Shown one piece after another: positions 1 to 10,019 of a stretch of DNA of 64,000 bases. Position 1 is the first letter of the stretch; each line of letters begins with the position of its first letter. The notes below the pieces were generated by a model, which searched no databases, had not been told where the DNA came from, and saw nothing but the letters and a program-made list of their open reading frames with translations. A program made the translations under genes and the position numbers. This DNA is from CAVSRC01 sp963732845 (GTDB lineage Bacteria; Pseudomonadota; Alphaproteobacteria; Rhizobiales; Kaistiaceae), in contig CAVTBE010000016.1 in assembly GCA_963732845.1 (NCBI GenBank), positions 124,001 to 188,000 on the forward strand, read 5' to 3'.

Positions 1-2
1 GC

Positions 3-752
3 GAGCTGATGGAGAGCGAAATCTTCGGCCATGTGCGCGGCGCCTTCACCGGCGCCAGCGAGCACCGGGCGGGCGCAGCGGAGCTGGCCGACGGGGGCAC
101 GCTGTTCCTCGACGAGATCGCCGAGATGGATCTCGGCCTGCAGGCGAAGCTCCTGCGCTTCGTCCAGTCGGGCACGCTGAGGCGCGTCGGCGGCACCGAG
201 CAGAAACAGGTGAGCGTGCGCATCGTTTCGGCGACCAATCGCGACCCGCTCGAGGAGGTGCAGGCGGGGCGCTTCCGCGCCGACCTGTTCTACCGGCTGC
301 ATGTCCTGCCGATCCACCTGCCGCCGCTGCGTGAACGGCGCGCCGATATCCCACTGCTCGCGGCGCACTTTCTGGCCAGCACCACGGCGGAAGAGGGCAG
401 CGGTGCGATGGCGTTCGACGCCGGCACGCTGAGCGCCCTCACCGCCCATGACTGGCCGGGCAATGTCCGCGAACTGGCCAACACGATCCGCCGCATGGTG
501 GTGCTCGGCGGCACCAGCGATGCCGACCTGATGCCGCCCGCGCCGGCGATCGCCGACCGCGCGCTTGCGCCCGGAGCGGCGCCGGCCGCAGCGCTCGAAC
601 CCTACTGGCGCCAGGAGCGGCGCATCATCGAGACGGCGCTCGAGGTCTTCGGCGGCAATATCGCGCGGGCTGCGGCGGCGCTTGAACTCAGCCCCTCAAC
701 CCTCTATCGCAAGCGCCAGTCCTGGGCGGAGCGAGGGGCCGGCGGCTCCTGA
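3..752 (+). CDS. sigma-54-dependent transcriptional activator, C-terminal part (5' end outside window)
   Basis: This is the C-terminal part of a bacterial enhancer-binding protein that remodels sigma-54 RNA polymerase. The frame is open to the left window edge, so the N-terminal sensor/receiver domain and Walker A are missing. Counting from the first ATG at 9, the sigma-54 contact loop GAFTGA is at residues 11-16, Walker B GGTLFLDE ends at 36, and the R-finger region with LFYRLHVLPIHLPPLRER follows. The end has a Fis-type helix-turn-helix (EVFGGNIARAAAALELSPST region). The target genes cannot be told from what is visible. Family assignment is secure; whether it is an NtrC/DctD-like response regulator is unknown. 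Confidence 0.93.
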   Translation, partial: ELMESEIFGHVRGAFTGASEHRAGAAELADGGTLFLDEIAEMDLGLQAKLLRFVQSGTLRRVGGTEQKQVSVRIVSATNRDPLEEVQAGRFRADLFYRLHVLPIHLPPLRERRADIPLLAAHFLASTTAEEGSGAMAFDAGTLSALTAHDWPGNVRELANTIRRMVVLGGTSDADLMPPAPAIADRALAPGAAPAAALEPYWRQERRIIETALEVFGGNIARAAAALELSPSTLYRKRQSWAERGAGGS

Positions 753-848
753 CCCTGCCGTATTGCCGCGCCGGCCGGTCCGCCGCTTGCATAGTGGCGG
801 CGGGGATTGGATCATAGGCGTTGCGGCGCTGGAGCCAGGGGACAAATC

Positions 849-1442
849 ATGGGCATGGGTATTTGCCGGCGTAGCGTTCTTGCGGCAGCGGGGCTGGCGC
901 TCGCGGTCGCCGGCGGCCTGTCGACGAGCGCGTCGGCCGGCGCGGTCAGCGGCTTTGCCATGAATGCGGACGCCTTGCTGGCGCAGGGCAAGCCGGCAGA
1001 GGCCCTCACCGCCTTCGACAAGGCGACCGAAGCCTTCTGGGAGGCCTCGCCGCTGCAGTTCCGCGCGGCGCTGTTCGCGTCTTCCGTCAAGGGATTCGGC
1101 CAGTACGAGCCGCTCGCCGAGGCGACCTTCCATTCCGGCGACCAGGCGATCGTCTATCTCGAGCCGGTCGGCTATGGCTTCACCTCCGCCGGCGCGGACT
1201 TCACGGTCGCCTTCACCACCGGCGTCGGGATCACCACCGCCGGCGGCATCCTGCTCGCCAAGACGGACGATTTCGGCCGGCTCGAATGGCAGGGGCGGAC
1301 GAAGAGCTACCAGGTGCACACGGCGGTCACCGTGACGTTGCCGACGCTGAAGCCCGGCAGCTACAAGCTGTCGCTGACGCTGACCGACGCGGCGACCGCC
1401 AAGCAGGCCTCGGTCACCCTGCCCTTCTCGATCGTCGAATAG
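849..1442 (+). CDS. secreted protein of unknown function
   Basis: A protein of 197 residues that I do not recognise. The N-terminus (MGMGICRRSVLAAAGLALA) is a signal peptide with a twin arginine and a hydrophobic core ending near ASA-GA, so export is likely and Tat export possible. The mature part has a short helical stretch followed by beta-rich sequence with many Thr, Val and Gly residues, ending in a repeat-like segment (VTVTLPTLKPGSYKLSLTLTD) that resembles an immunoglobulin-like fold. The start at 849 was chosen because AGGGGAC lies about five bases upstream and the signal peptide begins there; an earlier ATG at 807 would add 14 unlikely residues. It lies 96 bp after the activator gene on the same strand. 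Confidence 0.75.
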   Translation: MGMGICRRSVLAAAGLALAVAGGLSTSASAGAVSGFAMNADALLAQGKPAEALTAFDKATEAFWEASPLQFRAALFASSVKGFGQYEPLAEATFHSGDQAIVYLEPVGYGFTSAGADFTVAFTTGVGITTAGGILLAKTDDFGRLEWQGRTKSYQVHTAVTVTLPTLKPGSYKLSLTLTDAATAKQASVTLPFSIVE

Positions 1443-1459
1443 GCGGCTCTTTTTTTGTT

Positions 1460-1600
1460 CCCAGTCCGGCCTGCGGCCGTCCTCGCCTCTTGCTTGCTTT
1501 CCCGGTCCGGCCTGCGGCCGTCCTCGCCTCTTGCTTGCTTTCCCAGTCCGGCCTGCGGCCGTCCTCGCCTCTTGCTTGCTTTCCCGGTCCGGCCTGCGGC
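1460..1600. repeat. 41-bp tandem repeat, 3.4 copies
   Basis: Units occupy 1460-1500, 1501-1541 and 1542-1582, plus an 18-bp partial copy at 1583-1600. Each begins CCCRGTCCGGCCTGCGGC and ends CTTGCTTGCTTT. The units are identical except that the fourth base alternates A, G, A, G, which implies an 82-bp higher-order period. The array is non-coding and lies between the secreted-protein gene and the groESL promoter. Confidence 0.93.
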
Positions 1601-1732
1601 GCTCGACGGGCTCTTGTGTTAATCCAGGTTAACAATTTCTTGCATTAACTTATTGGTCATCAATATGTTCTGCCTGCCAGTGGCGCGATCCCTGGCGTCT
1701 GCACCGGCCCGTGCAGCACCAGACTTCGGGCC

Positions 1733-1760
1733 TTGACTTGTCTCAAACGCCTCCCTAAAT
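1733..1760 (+). promoter_or_regulatory. sigma-70-type promoter of groESL
   Basis: TTGACT at 1733-1738 and CTAAAT at 1755-1760 are separated by 16 bp. The expected start of transcription falls just before or at the CIRCE operator, the usual arrangement for HrcA-repressed chaperonin operons. This is a motif-based assignment. Confidence 0.7.
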
Positions 1761-1772
1761 GCCGGCCGACTG

Positions 1773-1799
1773 TTAGCACTCCTCAGTGGCGAGTGCTAA
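1773..1799 (+). promoter_or_regulatory. CIRCE operator (HrcA binding site)
   Basis: A perfect match to the CIRCE consensus TTAGCACTC-N9-GAGTGCTAA: left arm 1773-1781, spacer 1782-1790, right arm 1791-1799. It lies 63 bp before groES. HrcA binding here represses the operon until heat or unfolded protein titrates GroEL. The hrcA gene itself is not in the window. Confidence 0.97.
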
Positions 1800-1862
1800 C
1801 AGGTCCCCGTTTGCAGGCTGATCCGATAATGGATCGCGCCGCTCAGAGAGGAACCGAGATCC

Positions 1863-2177
1863 ATGAAATTCCGTCCCCTCCACGACCGCGTGGTCGTTCG
1901 CCGGGTCGAATCCGAAGAGAAGACCATCGGTGGCATCATCATTCCGGACACCGCCAAGGAGAAGCCCCAGGAAGGCGAGATCATCGCCGTCGGCCCGGGC
2001 GCCCGCGACGAAGCCGGCAAGCTCATCCCGCTCGACGTCAAGGTCGGCGACCGCATCCTGTTCGGCAAGTGGTCCGGCACCGAAGTGAAGATCGACGGCG
2101 AAGACCTCCTCATCATGAAGGAGTCCGACGTCATGGGCATCATCGAAGGCAAGGCTTCGGGCCGCAAGGCCGCCTAA
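1863..2177 (+). CDS. groES: co-chaperonin GroES (10 kDa)
   Basis: This is the heptameric lid of the GroEL folding chamber in the cytoplasm. The 104-residue protein begins MKFRPLHDRVVVRR, the standard GroES N-terminus, and contains the mobile-loop region (EEKTIGGIIIPDTAKEKPQ) that contacts GroEL. The start at 1863 follows AGAGAGGAACCGAGATCC. It is the first gene of groES-groEL, which is controlled by the CIRCE element, with 53 bp before groEL. It is slightly longer than the usual 95-97 residues, as is common in alphaproteobacteria. Confidence 0.98.
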   Translation: MKFRPLHDRVVVRRVESEEKTIGGIIIPDTAKEKPQEGEIIAVGPGARDEAGKLIPLDVKVGDRILFGKWSGTEVKIDGEDLLIMKESDVMGIIEGKASGRKAA

Positions 2178-2230
2178 CCGGCGCCAGCCATCCCCAAGTC
2201 CCGTTCGCAGATTTCAAAGGAACAACAGCA

Positions 2231-3868
<1,638 letters not shown>

Positions 3869-3898
3869 GGAAGTCCACGCTCTCTCGACACGGAATAC

Positions 3899-3931
3899 GG
3901 AAAGGCCGCCCTCGGGCGGCCTTTCCTTTTT
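3899..3931 (+). terminator. intrinsic terminator of groESL
   Basis: A 13-bp perfect inverted repeat (GGAAAGGCCGCCC at 3899-3911 with GGGCGGCCTTTCC at 3914-3926) is followed by five T. It lies 30 bp after the groEL stop. Confidence 0.93.
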
Positions 3932-3947
3932 GGCGGTGTTGTTCGTC

Positions 3948-4382
3948 TCAGGCGGTGGCGCGCGTCGGCGCGGCGGTTTCACCGGTCGCCGGCGGCTCGT
4001 CGATGCAGCGCTCGAACATGTCGGCGGTGGCGCCGAGCCGGCGCACCAGAAGCTGCATAACGGTCGCGGCGAATTCCTCGTCGTCGCGGATGAGCACGTC
4101 AAACACGTCGTGGTCGATCGGCAGCAGCTCCACGTTGCCGACGGCGACGGCGGTATCGAGCCGTGGCGCGTTGGCGATCATGCTCGCTTCGCCGAAGATC
4201 TCGCCGGGGCCGATCGTCTCGACCGGCCGCCCTTTGTGGCGCAGCTCGACCTTGCCGTGCTTGACGATATAGGCGCAGCGTCCCTCCTCGCCGCGCCGAT
4301 GGATGGTGACGCCGTCGACAAACAGGAGAATGGCGCTGCCGCCGGAGGCGATGACGTCGACGTCGAAAACGGTTCCGCTCAT
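3948..4382 (-). CDS. single-domain cyclic-nucleotide-binding protein (Crp-type CNB fold), copy 1
   Basis: A 144-residue soluble protein made of one cNMP-binding domain with no DNA-binding or catalytic domain. The jelly-roll shows GEEGRCAYIVKHGKVELR and the phosphate-binding cassette GEIFGEASMIANAPRLDT: the Glu and Arg that hold the cyclic phosphate are present, but the usual R-S/T-A segment has become R-L-D. After the domain there is a long helix and a Pro/Thr-rich tail. The start at 4382 follows GGGAG with six-base spacing; a start at 4421 would add 13 non-conserved residues. It lies about 105 bp after the SbmA-like gene on the same strand. Its N-terminus (M-S-x-x-VFDVD) matches copy 2 at 6009-6428, so the two are paralogues. 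The ligand is unknown. Confidence 0.85.
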   Translation of the reverse strand: MSGTVFDVDVIASGGSAILLFVDGVTIHRRGEEGRCAYIVKHGKVELRHKGRPVETIGPGEIFGEASMIANAPRLDTAVAVGNVELLPIDHDVFDVLIRDDEEFAATVMQLLVRRLGATADMFERCIDEPPATGETAAPTRATA

Positions 4383-4487
4383 AGGGCACTCCCAGGTCCG
4401 TCGGGCGGCGGGGAGTGTCACCCCTGGGGATTTAAGAAACGGGTTAGGCCACCGTTCAAATTGCTCCGATCGGGCGGGACATTTGCG

Positions 4488-5768
4488 TCAGCCGGTCTCC
4501 GTCGCAGGCTCGCTTTCGATGGGCGCCAGCGGTTCGTCCTGCAGCGTGGCCTCGAAAGCGCGCAGGCGCTTGTAAATCGACATCAGCTCGACGATCGTCG
4601 ACCACGAATTGACGAGATACTGGAAGGACGATTCGACCCGGCCGAAAGCGCGCAGGATCTGCTGCATGACGCCCAACGTGAAGCCGGCGGCAACGATGGT
4701 CGGCGCCAGCGCGATGTAGGGAACCATGACGCCCGCCTGGAGGTAACCGTAGCGGGCGACGTTGAAATACAAGTAGTTAAGGTAAATGCGGAAGTAGTTG
4801 TGGCGCACGTTGGCGAACAGGTCGGTGAGCGTCGGCGGCCCGGCGCGGTCGGCATTGTCCTCGCCGAGCACCAGCTCCTTGCGGTAGGCGGCTTCGACGC
4901 GCTGGTTGCGGAACTGGAGTCCGGGCAGGCGGATGCCGGCGACGGCCAGCAGGCTGGTGCCGAAGATCGCCCAGATGACGGCGACGAAGACCAGCGCCTG
5001 GGGCACGTGGCCGACGATCGGCAGTACCTTCACGAAGGAGGACAGGCCCCACAGGATCGGCAGGAAGGCGATCAGCGTCATCACCGAGTCGACCAGACTG
5101 ACGCCGAGGTCCTCGACGGTGGAGGCGAAGCGCATGGTGTCTTCCTGAACGCGCTGCGAGGCGCCCTCGATCAGCCGCAGCTTCTGCCAGTTGGCGACGT
5201 AGTAGTCGTTCATCGCCGTGCGCCAGCGGAAGATGTAGTGGCTGACCAGGAAGGCATTGAAGACGGCGACGAAGATATAGACCATCGCAATGGTCAGAAA
5301 CGTCGCGAGCTGGCTGTAGTAATCGCCGGCGACGACGCTGTCGGGCTTGCCCAGCGCCTTCTGGATCAGGTCGTAGAACGAGCCGAACCAATTGTTGATC
5401 AGCACGTCGAGCTGGACCTGGAACCAGACGATGAACAGGATCACCGACGAGCCGACCACCGACCAGCGGAACCAGGGATGCGGCGTAATCCGCCGCCAGG
5501 CGAGCGCGAAAATCGCGCCGCAGACGAACATGTACTGGTAGAGCCACGCATCGACGGCAATGTCGTTGGCCGAGGCGAAGGCGGTGCGCGCCGCGTCGTC
5601 GCCGCCGGGCGCCAGCGGCGGCGGATAGTGAACGCCGAAGACCCAGCCAAGGCTCAGGTGCTGTCCAAGATCCCGCGCGAAGATATACCAGACGGCCATG
5701 CAGGCGGCCGTCCACAGGATCGCCGACAGGAAAAGAAGGCGCGGCTTGGGGAAGAACGAAGCGAACAT
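4488..5768 (-). CDS. sbmA: SbmA/BacA-family peptide transporter
   Basis: An inner-membrane transporter of the SbmA/BacA family, which imports peptides such as proline-rich antimicrobial peptides and, in rhizobia, legume NCR peptides, using the proton gradient. The protein has 426 residues (E. coli SbmA has 406). It begins MFASFFPKPRLLFLSAILW and contains family blocks SHYIFRWRTAMNDYY, ANWQKLRLIEGASQRVQEDT, LPGLQFRNQRVEAAYRKEL and NSWSTIVELMSIYKRLRAFE, with about seven membrane helices. There is no ATP-binding cassette, as in SbmA and unlike the ABCD-type relatives. The start at 5768 matches the SbmA N-terminus and has AAGGA about ten bases upstream. It is flanked on both sides by CNB-domain genes on the same strand. 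Confidence 0.95.
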   Translation of the reverse strand: MFASFFPKPRLLFLSAILWTAACMAVWYIFARDLGQHLSLGWVFGVHYPPPLAPGGDDAARTAFASANDIAVDAWLYQYMFVCGAIFALAWRRITPHPWFRWSVVGSSVILFIVWFQVQLDVLINNWFGSFYDLIQKALGKPDSVVAGDYYSQLATFLTIAMVYIFVAVFNAFLVSHYIFRWRTAMNDYYVANWQKLRLIEGASQRVQEDTMRFASTVEDLGVSLVDSVMTLIAFLPILWGLSSFVKVLPIVGHVPQALVFVAVIWAIFGTSLLAVAGIRLPGLQFRNQRVEAAYRKELVLGEDNADRAGPPTLTDLFANVRHNYFRIYLNYLYFNVARYGYLQAGVMVPYIALAPTIVAAGFTLGVMQQILRAFGRVESSFQYLVNSWSTIVELMSIYKRLRAFEATLQDEPLAPIESEPATETG

Positions 5769-6008
5769 GCGGGGCTTTCCTTCGCGCGCCGCCAGACGAC
5801 GGCCGCTCACTCATGGCGGGATTGGCAACTGGTGGCGCAGGATGGAGGTGGCCCCGAGCCGATGCAATCTTGATATGAGGGAAGAAAATGGCCCGAAAGC
5901 GGAGGAATCCAAGAGCCTGACTACCGGGTTACCGATAGTTCATGTGCCATCCGCGCCGGGCGGCACGGATCGGCAGGCCGTTGCTGACGGAGGCCCCCGC
6001 CCAGCGGC

Positions 6009-6428
6009 TCAGGCGGACTTGCGTCCGGCGCGGCGGATGGGCAGCACTTCGGCGCCGGCCGCGCGGCCGTTGGCGCGGCGCAGGCGGACCGCCAGCAACC
6101 GCATCACCTTCAGGGCAAAATCCGGCACTTCGCGCAAGAGCCGGTCGAAGGTCGCCCGGTCGACGACGACCAGTTCGGTCGCCTTACGCGCCACGGCGGA
6201 GGCGCTGCGCGGGCCGCCGTCGATGAGTGCCATCTCGCCGAACAGGCCGCCGGGCCCGACGACTTCGAGGGCGTGGCCGGCGCCGCGGATTTCCACCTCG
6301 CCCGAGCGGACGAGATAGGCGAACGCGCCGCGGTCGCCCTTGACGAAAACCACGCCGCCATCGGCAAAGCCGACGGTTCTGGGCTGCGGGCCGACGGTCA
6401 GGTCGACGTCGAAAACGAGATCGCTCAT
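6009..6428 (-). CDS. single-domain cyclic-nucleotide-binding protein, copy 2
   Basis: A 139-residue paralogue of the CNB protein at 3948-4382, again a lone Crp-type ligand domain without helix-turn-helix. Its phosphate-binding cassette is canonical (LFGEMALIDGGPRSASAVA), so cyclic nucleotide binding is more credible here than in copy 1. A basic C-terminal tail (RRANGR...PIRRAGRKSA) follows. It starts at 6428 with GGAG nine bases upstream. It lies 240 bp upstream of the SbmA-like gene, so the order on the minus strand is CNB2, sbmA, CNB1. A regulatory or scaffolding link to the transporter is inference from position only. Confidence 0.85.
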   Translation of the reverse strand: MSDLVFDVDLTVGPQPRTVGFADGGVVFVKGDRGAFAYLVRSGEVEIRGAGHALEVVGPGGLFGEMALIDGGPRSASAVARKATELVVVDRATFDRLLREVPDFALKVMRLLAVRLRRANGRAAGAEVLPIRRAGRKSA

Positions 6429-6618
6429 GCCTTCGCTCCAGGCCCCCTCGCCCCGCGCCGTCGATCACTGCCACGGGCATGCTTAACGAAGGCTGGCACG
6501 GCCAAGGCGATCTTGCGTCACGGTTAACCGGCGATCACGGGGCCGCAAAGACCCGCGAGGCGCCTGCGGCGCGCGCAACCTTGCCGCCCTCCCGGGGATG
6601 GGATAGGAACCGCGCGCC

Positions 6619-8076
6619 ATGGCAAGCAACGACCAGAAACCGAAGGCCCGGCTGCCGCGCGGGCTGATCGACCGTTCGGCGGCGGACATCCGCGCCGCCG
6701 AGCGCATGATGGCGCGCATCCGCCGCGTCTACGAGCTCTATGGCTTCGAGCCGGTCGAGACGCCGCTGATCGAATATTCCGACGCGCTCGGCAAGTTCCT
6801 GCCCGACCAGGACCGCCCGAACGAGGGGGTGTTCTCCTTCCTCGACGACGACGATCAGTGGCTGTCGCTGCGCTACGACCTGACGGCGCCGCTCGCCCGC
6901 TACGTGGCGGAGAACTACGAGCGCCTGCCCAAGCCCTATCGCAGCTATCGCGCCGGCTGGGTGTTCCGCAACGAGAAGCCGGGGCCGGGCCGCTTCCGCC
7001 AGTTCATGCAGTTCGACGCCGACACGGTCGGCGCGGCCTCCGTCGCCGCCGATGCGGAGATGTGCATGATGGCCGCCGACACGCTGGAAGAGCTTGGCGT
7101 GCCGCGCGGCCAATACGTCATCCGCGTCAACAATCGCAAGGTGCTCGACGGCGTCATGGAGGAGATCGGCGTCGCCGACGAACACCAGAGGCTGGCGGTG
7201 CTGCGCGCCATCGACAAGCTCGACCGTCTCGGCATCGAGGGCGTGCGCGACCTGCTCGGGCCCGGACGGCGCGACGAGAGCGGCGACTTCACCAAGGGCG
7301 CCGGGCTCGATCCGCGCCAGGTGGCGACGGCGCTGAAGACGCTGGAGGCCAGCGAAACCGGCCGTCCCACCCCGGGGCAGACCGCGATCGGCCGCGATGG
7401 CTGCGCCGAACTCGACAAGATCGCCGACCAGATTGCCGCTGCCGGCTACGGCGCGGACCGCATCCGCATCGACGCCTCGGTGGTGCGCGGCCTGGAGTAC
7501 TACACCGGCCCGGTCTACGAGGCGGAACTCCTGTTCGAGACCGTCAACGAGAAGGGCGAGCCGGCGCGCTTCGGCTCGGTCGGCGGCGGCGGGCGCTATG
7601 ACGGGCTGGTCGGCCGCTTCACCGCTGAGCCGATCCCGGCGACCGGCTTCTCGATCGGCGTGTCGCGCCTGCAATCGGCGCTCTCGGCGCTGGCCAAGGG
7701 CGAGACGGGAGAGACGACGGGGCCGGTCGTGGTGCTCGTGCTCGACCGCGACCGCATGAACGAATACCAGCAGATCGTCGCCGATCTCCGCCGCGCCGAC
7801 ATCGCCGCCGAGCTCTATCTCGGCGCCGCCGGCATGAAGGCGCAGATGAAATATGCCGACCGGCGCAACGCGCCCCTGGCGATCATCCAGGGCGGCGACG
7901 AAAAGGCGCGCGGCGTGGTGCAGATCAAGGATCTGGAACTCGGCAAGAAGCTCTCGCAGAAGATCGAGGACAATGTCCAGTGGCGCGAGGAGCGGCCCGG
8001 CCAGGAGGAGGTCGCCGTCGGCGATCTGGTGGAGGCGGTCAACCGTCTGCTCGGCCGCGGCGAGCGGCGCCCCTAG
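6619..8076 (+). CDS. hisS: histidine--tRNA ligase
   Basis: Class II aminoacyl-tRNA synthetase that charges tRNA-His with histidine and ATP. The 485-residue protein shows motif 2 (RAGWVFRNEKPGPGRFRQF), the histidine-specific motif RGLEYYTGPVYEAEL, motif 3 (GGGGRYDGLVGRF with ATGFSIGVSRL) and a C-terminal anticodon-binding domain (VVLVLDRDRMNEYQQIVADL). It begins MASNDQKPKARLPRGLIDR, as in other Hyphomicrobiales. AGGAACC lies upstream of the ATG. It is the first gene of hisS-hisZ-hisG and ends nine bases before hisZ. Linkage to hisZ and hisG ties charging to histidine synthesis and is typical of this order. Confidence 0.98.
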   Translation: MASNDQKPKARLPRGLIDRSAADIRAAERMMARIRRVYELYGFEPVETPLIEYSDALGKFLPDQDRPNEGVFSFLDDDDQWLSLRYDLTAPLARYVAENYERLPKPYRSYRAGWVFRNEKPGPGRFRQFMQFDADTVGAASVAADAEMCMMAADTLEELGVPRGQYVIRVNNRKVLDGVMEEIGVADEHQRLAVLRAIDKLDRLGIEGVRDLLGPGRRDESGDFTKGAGLDPRQVATALKTLEASETGRPTPGQTAIGRDGCAELDKIADQIAAAGYGADRIRIDASVVRGLEYYTGPVYEAELLFETVNEKGEPARFGSVGGGGRYDGLVGRFTAEPIPATGFSIGVSRLQSALSALAKGETGETTGPVVVLVLDRDRMNEYQQIVADLRRADIAAELYLGAAGMKAQMKYADRRNAPLAIIQGGDEKARGVVQIKDLELGKKLSQKIEDNVQWREERPGQEEVAVGDLVEAVNRLLGRGERRP

Positions 8077-8085
8077 CGCACGCAC

Positions 8086-9168
8086 ATGACCGAAACGCAT
8101 GAAAAGCTGCGCCGGCTCTTCGCGGAGGCCGGCTACGCCTTCGTCGAGCCGCCGATCGTTCACCCGGCGCGCGTTTTCGTCGAGCTTGCCGGCGAGGATC
8201 TGCGCCGGCGCCTCTATCTGACCAGCGCTGCCGACGGCACCGAACTGGCGCTGCGCCCCGACTACACCATCCCCGTCTGCCTGCATCACCTGGCCACCGG
8301 CGCGGCCAGGCGCATGGCGGGCTACGCCTATCTCGGCCCGGTGTTCCGCCATCGCCGGGACGAGCCCGGCGAGTTCCTGCAGGCCGGCATCGAATCGCTC
8401 GGCCGCATGGACCGCGTCGCCGCCGATGCCGATGCGCTCAAGCTCGCCCTCGATGCGATCGCGCTGCTCGGTGTGCAAAAGACGGCCGTGCGCATCGGCA
8501 ATTCGGCCATCTTCGGCGCCGTGCTCGAGGCGCTCGAGCTGAGCCCGCCATGGCGGCGGCGGCTGGCGCGCAACTTCGGTAATCGCGAGCGCGTGGCGGC
8601 ACTGATCGCCCGCGCCAATGGCGGGGCGGCCGCCGGCACGGTGGCGAACGGCCACCGCGAACGGGCCGCCGCCCGTCGCCGCGCGGCCGAGGCCCTGGAA
8701 GCAACCGGCCTGGCGACGATCGACGGACGCACCGCCGACGAGATCGCCGACCGTTTCGTCGAGAAGTCGATGATCGCCGCCGGCATCGGCGACCGGCCGG
8801 CCAAGGTGCTGTCGCGCTTCCTCGCCGTTTCCGGCACGCCGGCCCGGGCGCTCAATGCCATGCGCGCGCTGGCGCAGAAGGAGTCGCTTGCCATCGACAA
8901 GGCGCTCGACCGCTTCGCGGCGCGCGTCGAGGCACTTGACCGTCGCAGCATCGACCTGCCGCGCCTTACCTTCGCCGCCGATTTCGGCCGGCGGCTCGAC
9001 TACTACACCGGCTTCGTCTTCGAGGTTCACGACGCGGCCCGCCCGGGCAGCGGTCAGATCGTCGGCGGTGGCCGCTACGACCGCATGATGGTGCTGATCT
9101 CCTCCGGAACGACGGTGCCGGCGGTCGGCTTCTCGATCTGGCTCGACCGTATCGGAGGCCAGCCATGA
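8086..9168 (+). CDS. hisZ: ATP phosphoribosyltransferase regulatory subunit HisZ
   Basis: A catalytically inactive paralogue of HisRS that forms a hetero-octamer with short HisG and mediates histidine feedback on the first step of histidine synthesis. The 360-residue protein keeps the class II fold with LRPDYTIPVC, the motif 2 region (YLGPVFRHRRDEPGEFLQAG), RRLDYYTGFVFEVHD and GGGRYDRMM, but lacks the C-terminal anticodon domain of HisS. It starts nine bases after hisS and overlaps hisG by four bases (ATGA). No clear Shine-Dalgarno is visible before 8086, consistent with translational coupling. Confidence 0.96.
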   Translation: MTETHEKLRRLFAEAGYAFVEPPIVHPARVFVELAGEDLRRRLYLTSAADGTELALRPDYTIPVCLHHLATGAARRMAGYAYLGPVFRHRRDEPGEFLQAGIESLGRMDRVAADADALKLALDAIALLGVQKTAVRIGNSAIFGAVLEALELSPPWRRRLARNFGNRERVAALIARANGGAAAGTVANGHRERAAARRRAAEALEATGLATIDGRTADEIADRFVEKSMIAAGIGDRPAKVLSRFLAVSGTPARALNAMRALAQKESLAIDKALDRFAARVEALDRRSIDLPRLTFAADFGRRLDYYTGFVFEVHDAARPGSGQIVGGGRYDRMMVLISSGTTVPAVGFSIWLDRIGGQP

Positions 9169-9902
9169 GCGCGCCGCTGCTGGTGGCGGTTCCCTCCAAG
9201 GGCCGCCTGCAGGAGAACACGCTGGAAGCCTTCGCCAAGGCCGGGCTGGAGCTTGCGCGCACCGGCGCGGCGCGGCGCTATCGCGGCCGTATTGCCGGTT
9301 TCGCCGGTGCCGAGGTCGCTTATCTGTCGGCGCCGGAGATCGCCCGCGAGATCGGCGCCGGCGCCGTCCATCTTGGGGTCACCGGCCGCGATCAGGTGGA
9401 GGAGACGGTTCCCGACTGGGCGTCGCGCGCCGCCTTGGTGGCGCCGCTCGGCTTCGGCCATTGCGAGGTGGTGGTCGCCGTGCCGGAGGCGTGGATCGAC
9501 GTGGAAACGATGGCCGACCTCGACGACGTGGCCGCCGACTTCCGCCCCCAGCACGGCCGCCGGCTGACCGTCGCCACCAAATACATCAACCTCACGCGCC
9601 GCTTCTTCGCCGGCCACGGCATCGCCGACTACCGCATCGTGGAGAGCCTCGGCGCCACCGAGGGGGCGCCGGCCTCGGGCGCGGCCGACCTGATCGTCGA
9701 CATCACCACGACGGGGACAACGCTCAAGGCCAATGGCCTGAAGATTCTCGCCGACGGGGTGATCCTGAAATCGGAAGCCCATCTCGTCGCCAGCCTGGCC
9801 GCGCCTTGGGGACCCGCCCGGCGGGAGGTCTTCACCGCTCTCATCCGGCAATTCGGCGTCAAAGGCCGCGCGGCGGATAGCTTGGTTAAGAAGCTGTCAT
9901 AA
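9165..9902 (+). CDS. hisG: ATP phosphoribosyltransferase, short form
   Basis: Catalyses ATP + PRPP to phosphoribosyl-ATP, the committed step of histidine synthesis. At 245 residues it is the short HisG form, which lacks the C-terminal regulatory domain and needs HisZ, encoded immediately upstream with an ATGA overlap. Signatures are VAVPSKGRLQENTLEAF at the start and the PRPP loop DLIVDITTTGTTLKANGLK near residues 177-195. A GGAGG lies upstream of the ATG inside the hisZ 3' end. It ends the hisS-hisZ-hisG operon. Confidence 0.97.
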   Translation: MSAPLLVAVPSKGRLQENTLEAFAKAGLELARTGAARRYRGRIAGFAGAEVAYLSAPEIAREIGAGAVHLGVTGRDQVEETVPDWASRAALVAPLGFGHCEVVVAVPEAWIDVETMADLDDVAADFRPQHGRRLTVATKYINLTRRFFAGHGIADYRIVESLGATEGAPASGAADLIVDITTTGTTLKANGLKILADGVILKSEAHLVASLAAPWGPARREVFTALIRQFGVKGRAADSLVKKLS

Positions 9903-10019
9903 TTTCGCCATGCTCCGGCAGGGGCCATGCGGAAAACGCATTGGTGCGATGCAGCAAACCCCCTGCCTCCAATTTCTACAGCGCTTATCTTTCGTGCAGA
10001 GATTGGAAGGAGATTACCG

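Noticed and set aside
1460..1600. CRISPR array
   Set aside because: The 41-bp units are directly adjacent without unique spacers, and no cas genes lie nearby, so this is a simple tandem repeat.
3948..4382. Crp/Fnr transcription factor
   Set aside because: The protein ends after the cNMP-binding fold and has no helix-turn-helix; the same holds for the paralogue at 6009-6428.
6535..9030. Open frame of 831 codons opposite hisS and hisZ
   Set aside because: Antisense shadow of two conserved genes with no motif of its own.
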